Shown here piece by piece: positions 22,888 to 32,400 of a DNA stretch of 64,000 nucleotides (position 1 is the stretch's first letter; each line of letters opens with the position of its first letter). The DNA lies in assembly GCF_950023065.1 (NCBI RefSeq), contig NC_088677.1:66675469-66739468 (forward strand), written 5' to 3'. Position numbers and translations under genes: made by a program. The notes under the pieces are model-generated. The model saw only the letters and a program-made list of their open reading frames with translations. It was not told the DNA's origin and did not search any database. The stretch comes from Planococcus citri. Its lineage: Eukaryota; Arthropoda; Insecta; Hemiptera; Pseudococcidae.

Positions 22888-23805
22888 ATTATGTAGACAT
22901 TGATACTTATCCTAAGTTTGTATTTTGCATAATTTATGTTTACGCATTCGAATACCTACTACATATTATAGTTAATGTTGATTTGTTATTTTTAATAAAT
23001 TTAAAATAAGTATAGGTATGATTATATTTCTCAAAATTTGTTTACTTTTTTTTTTTTAAATCAAGAGATTTTGATGCAAAGTGATTAAAGAGCTCATTTT
23101 ATAAGCATCATTCAAATTCATTCAGGAACGTTCTTATACCTATATTTTTGAATATGTTTATCAATTATCATTGTTGTAGAATAAAAGTTATGCACTTTTA
23201 ACTTGAGTAATGAATGATCATGGCATAATAGGTAGTCTTCTAGTCTACTTATAACCCAACCACTGAGTAGGTAGAGGTACTTATCTAGCTGCTACAACTT
23301 CAATGAAGTAGAAATTTATAGTGAATGGTAATAAGTTTTATTAGTTTTTAGAACCGCCGACAAAAAACTAGATCAAAAGAGCATGCAAAAGTGGAAAATA
23401 TATCACCAGGCAAAATTTTAGAAACTGAAGTGCATTTTGTGATTTTTGATGAATTTTTGAAAATAAAATTTGGGTCAAAATGATAAAGACAAATCAAAAT
23501 TTTATCAAATGCAAATTGACCTGGAATGCTGAAATTTTAGAGGTGGCCTATATTTTTGACCTGCCAAATCGATTTGCAAACGGTTCAAAACCATTTCAAG
23601 CAGTTCTGGGGCCTCTATCAGATTTTTGAAGCCTGAAATGTCCAGAAAAGTTTACCAAATAAAGTTGGAATTGGAAAGCAGAGATTTACTTCACACTCGT
23701 ATTTCATCACGTTATGTTTCAAAAATGATGTCGTTTTGGTTGCGTTTTGCATTTGGAAGGAAAAAAGGTGAGGGAGGGAGAAAACGCCAGATCGCTAGGC
23801 TAGAA
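22888..23805. other. Intergenic region with dispersed repeat
   Basis: Holds a copy of the dispersed repeat at 23727-23767 (TGATGTCGTTTTGGTTGC), 80 bases before the gene 6 promoter motif. A 65-codon frame at 23626-23823 runs through the repeat and is not a gene. Confidence 0.4.
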
Positions 23806-23828
23806 CACGTGTTTGATAACTGATAAGA
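23806..23828 (+). promoter_or_regulatory. Promoter motif of gene 6 (CACGTG + two GATA words)
   Basis: CACGTGTTTGATAACTGATA AGA: the E-box keeps its place, the first GATAAG has changed to GATAAC and a second TGATAAG follows at once. Confidence 0.5.
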
Positions 23829-24245
23829 ACAGAATACACGAAAAGAGATGTGTGAAAAAACCTACTCGAGGACTGAAAACGAAATTATTTTATTATTCAT
23901 TTTCATCGCCGTACATTCTTGAACATTTGAGACTTGTACCTGAATACATATAAATAAGTATATAACGTAAGTAATTTTTCTTTATAAGCATAGAATTGTA
24001 ATGATGCAATAATATAATAGTTTAGTTCAGTTGCATTAGTACGTAATAAACTCATACCTACAGCTGAACGTAACAGTGACATTGTACTGTATATGGGTAT
24101 ATCTACATCTAGTATAGGTATCCATCCATTCGCAAATCTTTATTCTAGATTATGAACGCGATAATGTGAATTTACATACTTATACCTCATTCATAGAGTT
24201 TATTTTTCATTGATACGTTGGCATTTCATTCTAGGGCATTTGAAT

Positions 24246-25334
24246 ATGATTCCGAAACACCTTTGTAGTATTTTCAATAAACCATCCAAACCAAATTTTT
24301 TGCTATTTGCTAATGCTATCAATAAAATGAGGTGAGTAACTTTTTCGTAAATTTAGTCAACAGTTCTCGTACTTTATTTTCCTCTAATTAATTTTTTTCA
24401 CTTCTCTGGCAGATATTCGTCGAACCAATTGAATTCAACGATGAGTCACTTGAATGCATCAACGAATATTCCTGCATTTAAAAAAGATTCCATCTGTACA
24501 GAAACCTGGTTTTACACTAGTGGCAAAAAATTCGAACAAGAGTTCACATGGATCATCAAAGACTACAATTTACAGATAGCCAGTATCCGTCGAAATCAGT
24601 TCAAATCACCCGTCTTTTCAGTGGCGAATGATTCTTGCAAGTGGTTTTTAGAACTCAAAATCAAGGGTGTGTATGAGTCTCTAATGGAATCCCCGGACCC
24701 TGAGTGGTTATTTCTCAATTTCATCACGTTTCCCAGTACAACAACAAACGTCAGCTCAATGTCGGGTTGTGTGCGTGCCTCACTTATGGACTCGAAGAAT
24801 AAGAAATCTAATACCCTTGTGCGTAACTTCAATGAGGAAACTGAAACTGAAAAATTCAGCTTAAAATTCATTAAATGCTGTGATTTGAAGAACGAATTAT
24901 CACCAGAAGGCGAGTTGAGGATTTATTTCAAAATTTCCTTACTTCGGGATAGAATAACAGTTTCGAATCATTTTACACTGGATGAATCTAGCTGTGCGCA
25001 AGATTTTGAAAAATTATTCAACGATGACGATTTTAGCGATGTTATAATTGATGTTGGCGGAAAGAAATACCCGGCACATAAAGCTATCCTGGCAGCTCGT
25101 TGTCCAGTATTCAAAGCGATGTTTAAAAATGACTCCTCGAAGAATGAACAAAATTGTGTCATAGAAATCAAAGATATCGACGAGAACATTTTTCAAGAGG
25201 TGTTACGCTATATTTACACCGGAAAAGTTGAGAATTTAAGCGATATAGCGTTAGAATTGATGATCGTTGCTCAGAAATATGATCTTGGACCTTTGAAGAA
25301 AGCGTGCTTGAATGCACTAAGTGCGTCGACTTGA
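24246..25334 (+). CDS. MATH-BTB protein 6, C-terminally truncated, 335 aa
   Basis: Coding exons 24246-24331 and 24413-25334, phase 2 (ATGAG|GTGAGT ... CTGGCAG|A). The leader MIPKHLCSIFNK... is three codons longer than in gene 4. MATH (QEFTWIIKDYN) and BTB (DFEKLFNDDDFSDVIIDVGG, YPAHKAILAARCPVF, RYIYTG) are intact. The protein stops after NALSAST: about 45 bases coding for the LLSEKTAVKIL segment are deleted and the frame is lost. The rest of the C-terminal tail survives out of frame to about 25436 (SSARYLK, then DLMKR). The product would have MATH and BTB but lack the C-terminal helices, so it may be a reduced adaptor or an early pseudogene. Confidence 0.75.
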
Positions 25335-25436
25335 GCAGCGCACGTTATTTGAAAAACTCAAAAATTCAGTACCATCGTATGAGATCAGAAGGCGAAAATC
25401 AAACGCTTATAGGTATCCATGATTTGATGAAACGTA
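25335..25436 (+). pseudogene. Out-of-frame remnant of the gene 6 C-terminus
   Basis: The frame starting TTGAGCAGCGCACGTTATTT still encodes a recognisable family tail (SSARYLK, MRSEG, HDLMKR) but is cut off from the gene 6 frame by the deletion. Confidence 0.7.
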
Positions 25437-26700
25437 TTTGGTACCTACCTACACACTAAACAGCACAGGATGCTGAAAAATTAGCCATCCGCTAATTTTT
25501 ATTACTCACTGATCTGATATATTATGTTTTTTTTTCTTTCCAATTCTCAACATACGAGTAGGTGTTTGTTTGTTTTTTTTTATCATTTTATTATATTTAT
25601 TGGCTTATGTAAGTGCGTATAATGATACTGAATGGTTCATATTGTATCATCTGTATTCAAAGTGTTCGAATATTTGCTAAATAAAAGATTTTCAGACAGC
25701 CTTATTTCTTACTATTTCGATTGGTCCATTATTTAGAACTATTTAGTAGCCTACCTACTTTACTTGCTTCAAAGAATAAAAGCATTTGAATAGTGATCAA
25801 GATTGCTAGCTTTTTTCTGGGTCAAGCTGCTTTTTCGTGGACCAAAATCCTCTTATTAGGATTGTGAAGGAAGCGATCTGAAAAAACGCTTCGTAATGAG
25901 AATTTGGAAGGAGGACAACCTATTTAGTGAGTAAAAGGTCAATCCTCATTCATACGTTCAAAGATGTACCAAAAACCGACAACTCTACTAAAAAAGCAAA
26001 AATGAAAATCATTTCAATCACAATTCACGTTCCTGATTTTTTAATTCGTTTTCTTTCTTAAAAAAAAAAAAAACGAAGTATTCGTTCATTTTGTTTATAA
26101 TTCAGCTTTGAAAAAAGAAAAAACTTCAATTTTTAAAATTTTTTACCATTTTTATTTTATTTTAATTTTTGTATTATTATTTGACCAAACCAAATTCGTC
26201 AACCATAAAATAACTATTTGATTGATGAGGGTTAGTACTTAGTTTTAAATATTGAATATTTATTAAATTTTACAGGCTCTAAACTTTGAATTTTTTATTC
26301 ATTTTTGTTTTTTAATAATTTGTTGATGAGTGTCACTGTCAATAATTGTAAAGCTTCAGGAAACAAAAACGAAAAAATTCAATGTTTTGAACTCTGAAGA
26401 TGGAAATAATTCATAAATTAACAATTTTGAATCTTGTCAATAAATTTAATGAACAAATCGAGTCGTAACTCGTAATCTCGTAATACTTGATCAAAATTAA
26501 AATTCAAAGTAGTACCGAATAAATGTACAACTTAACTTGTACAACCAATGCAATACCTTCAAGTCAACCTTGTCAACAAATAGTCAAATACGTAGCTATT
26601 TAAAAAAATAAAAAACGAAAACAACGAATAAAAAAATTGAAAAAATCAAAGTCAAGATGTTTAATAGAACTTGGAAGTAGAACTATTAGTACAAGTACTG
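25437..26700. other. Intergenic, with the gene 6 poly(A) signal
   Basis: The family 3' element GTATCATCTGTATTCAA is followed by an intact AATAAA at 25680. The rest is AT-rich with A runs; nothing else recognised. Confidence 0.4.
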
Positions 26701-26728
26701 CATCCACCTGCGTGCTGACAAAGTAAGG
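26701..26728 (+). promoter_or_regulatory. Shared promoter block upstream of gene 7
   Basis: CATCCACCTGCGTGCTGACA then AAGTAAGG, the same block as at 12273 before gene 1. It lies 436 bases before the start codon of gene 7. Confidence 0.45.
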
Positions 26729-27136
26729 CTTACAGTATCACTATCAATATTCATCATCATGTGTTTCGACTTTCAAAATCAGCGGAATTTTGTTTTATTT
26801 ATAGACTGTCTATAGTTTTATTATACAATTTTTCAGTCATTTTTATTCATTCAATCATTCTGCTGTTATAAGTAGTACATTGGTTTACTTTTACACATAC
26901 CTAAAATCTACTCAACTGTTACTTTACTATAGTTCAATTTTACTACCGGAATACTTTGTATGCGTTTCCTGAACCATGCACCAGAATCAAAATTTGTTTT
27001 GGTTTCAATGAAATAAGGTGAGCTTTTTACATAGTCACTCGTGTTTACTTTAATCGATAACGTATACCTAGGTAATATCAATCTGGCTTTCTTTGTTTAA
27101 CAGTCATTTCTGCAACCATCCAAACTTATATTGACA

Positions 27137-28249
27137 ATGAGCGACTCAAATATGTTTTCGTTTATTCCTGCTTCACATAAAGACTGCATTCTCACTGAAA
27201 AGTGGTGTTATACGAAAGCTGATAAATACGAATGCGAATACACCTGGATAATTCAAGATTATAGCACGAATGCCTCCAGGATCCGTCAGAAAGGACTGAG
27301 ATCATCTGCATTTTCAGCTGCGAATGATTCTTCCAAGTGGGAGTGGTATTTAGAGATTTCAATCAATGATCATTATAACCATAATCTTCAAGAATACGAA
27401 GACTGGTTGTGTATAAGCTTACATTTGGGAACAGAAAGGATTCATGACTTTAAACCAATTTCGGGAAACGTGACTATCTCACTCATGGACTCCAAGAATC
27501 GTAAAGCAAATACTAATGAAGCGAACTTTTTTGTTGAGTTACGTGGAGAAGATAGTACTCGTAATATCCACGCGTTTAAATTCATTAAATGCGATCATTT
27601 GATTTCTATAAACGACGACGTATTATTACCGAAAGGTGAGCTGAGGATTCTTTGCAAACTTTATTTCAACCGGGAATTCGTCAATTTTACGAATCCGAAT
27701 GATGTTCCAAATCAAATAGATGAATTTAATAGTGTTACGCATGATTTGGAAAAATTGCTCGATGATGAAGAGAGTAGTGATCTTATGATTAACGTTAATG
27801 GAAAGGATTATCCAGCCCATAAAACTATTCTGGCAGCTCGTAGCCCGGTATTTAAAGCCATGCTTAAACACGACGTGGCTGAAACTCAACAAAATCGCAT
27901 TGAAATTAAAGATATCGATGAGAATATTTTCAAAGAACTATTGCGATATATTTACACAGGAAGAGTTGAGAATTTGAAAGATACCGCATTGGAATTGCTG
28001 CTGGTCGCTGAAAAATATGATCTAGAGCATTTGAAGAATATGTGTGTAAGTGCATTGAGTGTGCTACTGTCTGAAAAAACTGCTGTAAAAATTCTTATTC
28101 TATCGGATTTGATTAATGTGGAGTGCTTGAAAACTCGGGCGATTGAATATGTAAAAGCGAATTTATTAGAAGTTATGAGATCAAAAGACTGGAATGATTT
28201 GAACTCGAATAAAGACTTGATGAAATGTTTATTAGATTCAGATCGATGA
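27137..28249 (+). CDS. MATH-BTB protein 7, 370 aa
   Basis: One coding exon. The ATG at 27137 starts MSDSNMF; an in-frame stop six bases upstream (TATTGAC) excludes a leader extension. An untranslated exon ends at 27017 (CAATGAAATAAG|GTGAGC), which is the 3' end of the ancestral leader exon without its ATG; the acceptor is TTTAACAG ending at 27103. MATH (CEYTWIIQDYS to ELRILCKL), a long linker (NFTNPNDVPNQ), BTB (DLEKLLDDEESSDLMINVNG, YPAHKTILAARSPVF, RYIYTG) and C-terminal helices are complete. Closest to gene 5. AATAAA at 28264 is its poly(A) signal. Predicted Cullin-3 adaptor. Confidence 0.92.
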   Translation: MSDSNMFSFIPASHKDCILTEKWCYTKADKYECEYTWIIQDYSTNASRIRQKGLRSSAFSAANDSSKWEWYLEISINDHYNHNLQEYEDWLCISLHLGTERIHDFKPISGNVTISLMDSKNRKANTNEANFFVELRGEDSTRNIHAFKFIKCDHLISINDDVLLPKGELRILCKLYFNREFVNFTNPNDVPNQIDEFNSVTHDLEKLLDDEESSDLMINVNGKDYPAHKTILAARSPVFKAMLKHDVAETQQNRIEIKDIDENIFKELLRYIYTGRVENLKDTALELLLVAEKYDLEHLKNMCVSALSVLLSEKTAVKILILSDLINVECLKTRAIEYVKANLLEVMRSKDWNDLNSNKDLMKCLLDSDR

Positions 28250-28263
28250 AATACATTTTTATA

Positions 28264-28269
28264 AATAAA
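28264..28269 (+). terminator. Poly(A) signal of gene 7
   Basis: AATAAA 15 bases after the stop codon. Confidence 0.5.
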
Positions 28270-28844
28270 ATGACGCTGTAATATAATTTCAAGTTATTTT
28301 TGTTATTTTTGATGAATTCAAAATAAATAATTATTTCTCAAAGTATGCCCTAATTTTTCACTTGAAAAAAAAAATCACCAAGGAATTTTGATGCCAGTGA
28401 TCATGATTGTAAATGTTATGTAAAGAGCTCACTTTATATCATCATTCGACTTCGTGAAATGTTCGGATTTTTTACTTTTCCATTTTTGAATGTTTGATTT
28501 TGAATTTTAATGCAAGTGATGTAGTATAGGTACATAATATGTAGAAGGGTTTTCTCAGTTTCAAAACTTTAATCTACCCACTTTATAAATTGCTAGATTG
28601 AATTTGGTACCTTTGCCTACTTGCTATAAATTGCTTAAAAAATAAATTATAAAATGCTTCTTTGTTCTGATCGAGCCAGTAGTTATTTCATGAATTCTAT
28701 TCAATGGTTGAATATTGAGTCACATCTCTCATCAGTCATCACATATGCTCAAGTTCAAACTTCAATTTAAAAAATCTGTGGAATTTATCGACCATGATCG
28801 AAATTTGAACTTTGAAGGTGGAAGCAGAAAATGTAGAAGTTTTA

Positions 28845-29110
28845 ATGATGTCGTTTTGGTTGCATTTTGTAGGAAACCAATATGACAACAATGACAATAA
28901 CATCAACAAAATTTTATAAGGTGTGTAATTTTTTGATCATGGGAGTGAAGGGAGCGTAAACACATTAACAAAAGCAAAACACACTACCATAGCTATTAAT
29001 AGCTACCATTCAGCAATCATGTGGTTATTTCATTAGCATTAGGTTTGATAAAATAATTAACCGGCGAGGAATTCATTTTTATTTTTTATCGCCATATTCT
29101 TAATTTCCAT
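28845..29110 (+). other. Relic of a gene 6-type promoter region, no gene behind it
   Basis: TGATGTCGTTTTGGTTGC at 28846 is identical to the copy at 23728 before gene 6. About 200 bases on, TTTATCGCCATATTCTTAAT parallels the ATCGCCxTAxATTCTTGAA words found just before the untranslated-exon donors of genes 2, 3 and 6. The expected MATH-BTB gene is replaced by the transposon that begins at 29117. Confidence 0.5.
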
Positions 29111-29407
29111 GGGGGTTCAACTCATATGGTACAAAAAACGAGACCAAGTTTGGCATAGACTTACTATTTTAGATCAGACATGTAGTTTGTCATTCTGTCG
29201 CTGAATTTTCTGAGCGCTGCTTGTAATATTTTTATTCATCACAGTAAACACCTGTGGCCATCAAAACAGGGTTCAAACATGTTTTAAAATTTTCTACAAT
29301 TTTCAACAGGATGATAACAAATGTGGTTGTAATAACACAATGTCGATTGAGATTGATCTTTTTCAATGTAAATTTTGGTGTGATTTTAGATTTATTTTTT
29401 AATATTA

Positions 29408-32400
29408 ATGGTAGTGTACTGCTGTGTACCGAACTGCCGAACCCGAAATGACAATCGGGATCGGCAGATTCGCATGCACAAATTCCCGAGCGAGAAAAAG
29501 GTAAGATTTGATGATTTGATTTGAGTCGTAAAAATTTTTATTCAAAAATCTAAATTCTAAACTCGTTGAATTAAGGTTTTTCATCAGAAAAAAATTGTTT
29601 CCAGTCACTATGGGTGAAATTTTTTCGTGTTCAACATTTTTTACAGGTATACAACAATGTTCAATATGAAATTTCAAAAATTCGAGGATATGGTCATTTC
29701 AACTATCTTAATCAGGAATACTCGTACCCTTCGATATTTCAGACCAAAATTTATGATTTACTTTTTTGAAAGAAAAAAAGGTTAATTTTCAAAATTCAAA
29801 AAGAGGCCATCTTTTAAATTGAAAGTGTTTCTCCGAAAAAAAATCACTCCAGTAAATCTAGATTTTTGAGAATTGAAAGTGTATTCCCAGGAAAATAGGT
29901 GAAATGCCTCTGTCCACGGATTTTTGAAATTTTGATGAAACATTGTCAGTGGCGGATTTAAGGATTAGGGCCCGAGGAGCAAATCGGGGAAAAGGGCCCA
30001 AAGTCATGTTTCATGTGAAATATCGTCAGGTAGGTTTTCTGGGGTGCCGGGTGCGAAAATGCACTCCATTTTTACCAACCACCCCTCCATCTCCTTCAAG
30101 GAGCTAACGTATTGATGAATAACTATTTGAGGAAGGTTATTAAAATTTCCTCAGTAAGTTCCATAAGCATAATAAAATTATAATTGGCCGTAGCGAAGCG
30201 AGGGCAAAAGCTTTTGAAATTTTATAATTCAAGAGGTCAAAAAACGTTGTTTCTAATGTGTGAGATTATTTTTCTGGATTTAATATTTGAAATTTGAATG
30301 AAAACTTTTTACTTTGAATAATTTTAGAGAAGAAAATTAAATTGACCTGAGCGAAATTTTCTAATCCAAGAGGTAAAAACTTTTTTTATGTCAAAAATTG
30401 ATTTCTTGGAGTTGCTAGTGTTTAGATTCTAGTGAAAATTTTTTAGAAATAGAATTGTAGAAAACAAAGTAGGTAATGTAGCCCGGGCGAAGCGAGGGCA
30501 AAAGTTTTTGAAATTTTATAATCCAGGAGGTCAAAAAAACGTTATTTCTGGATTCAATATTTCAAATTTTAATGAAAACTTTTTAAATATTTCAATTTTG
30601 GAGAAGAAAATTAAATTGGCCAGAGCGGAATCTTCTAATCCAAGAGGTAAAAAACTTTGTACATATATGCAACACTTGATTTTTCTGGCCTTACTACTGC
30701 TTTGATCTTAGAGAAAATCCTTTAGAAAGAAAGTTGAAGAAAACAAAGTGAAGTAGCCCGAGCGAAGCGAGGGCAAAAGCTTTTGAAATTTTATAATCTG
30801 AGAGGTCAGGGTCGGCTTGATTTTTCGAAGTTGGCAATAATTAGGTACCAAAAAGTAGGCATAATATTTATGCATTCCACAATATTATTGCAGTTTCAGG
30901 AATGATATTATATTTCGATATAATAGGTATTAGTCCAGTCATTTTAGCAAAATTTTTAGTCGAACCTCGAGAAAATTAGGGGCAAGCTGAATTTTACATT
31001 AATTTGTTCAGGTTGGTCTCTAAAACAACCCATCAAAAGTTGCACCCCGCAACTTGACCGCTACCCCCGCAAGAGGTCATTAACCTTTGCCGAAACATGT
31101 TTTTCGGCTTTATCGCCGAAATGAAGGGTCCTACAGGGAAAATGTTCGAGTAAATATTATTCTACGTTAAATTTCCTATTACCATGACCAGTTCAGTTTT
31201 TCCCAAAATGGCGATTTCACCCTTAGTAAGGAGGGGATAAAGTTGTCAATTTTATGAAAATTGTTTTAAAAAATGAAAATCGACAATTTAGAACGTGAAC
31301 TCGGTTGCGGGTACACTCGAAAATATTTTGACCAAAGTTGCACACCACAACTTGTATGCTACCCCCGCAAGAGGTCATTAACCTTTGTCAATCTACGTTT
31401 TTTGGCAATTTAACCGAAATGAACGGTCGGAGGGGAAAAAGTGATTGAACTAAAATTGTTCTACGTTAAATTTCCTATAAGCATGACCCGTTCAGCTTTT
31501 CCCAAAATGGCGATTTCACGCTTACTGAGGGGGGAGAGGGGTAAAGTTGTCAATTTTATGAAAATTGTTTTAAAAAATGAAAATTGACAATTTGAAACGT
31601 GAACTCGATTCAAGGTACATTCGAAAATATTTTGACCAAAGTTGCACACCGCAACTTGTCCGTCACCCCCCCTCCCCGCCACCGCAATAGATCATTAACC
31701 TTTGTTAATCTACGTTTTTCGGCTATACCGCCGAAATGAAGGGTCGGAGGGATAAAAGTAATTGAACTAAAATTATTCTAAGTCAAATTTCCTATAAGCA
31801 GTTGTTTGCGTAATCATAATTTCAGCCTTACAGTGGAAGTGTTTCAAATTGAAAAAAGTAATTAAAAAACTGATTTTGCTTTTTTGATAAATACCTAGAT
31901 AGGTGTCACATGAACATTTTAAAAATTTGAAAAAAATTGTGAAAAATATTCTAAAAAACGAAAATTTGATGAAATTATAATTTTTCAAACTGAAAAGATG
32001 ATACTTAACTTTCTATGCCATAACTTTCTCATTAGGTAGGTACCTATTTGCTTTTGTTGTATAGGTAATATGCTTTTAAAAAAAGAATAAAACGACACCT
32101 AGCATTAGAAATTTTTTTAAAAAGTATGTTGAATAGGTACCTATAAAACATTGAAAAAATCAAGAAATTGATTTAGGTAATTTTTTAGTAAGTTCTGCCT
32201 GAAAAAAATTTAAAAATCCCAAAAACATCTCTAAAAATCAACACCAGAAAATCATGTTTTAAATTGTTAAAAGTTAAAACTTGATTAAATAGCAGAAAAA
32301 TGTGTTGAAAAATAAAGGTACTAGGTATCAGAGGGTGAAGGAGGGAGGTGGGTTCAAGTCCAGCTGATTAGTCAAAATGAAAAAATAAACCAATATTTGA

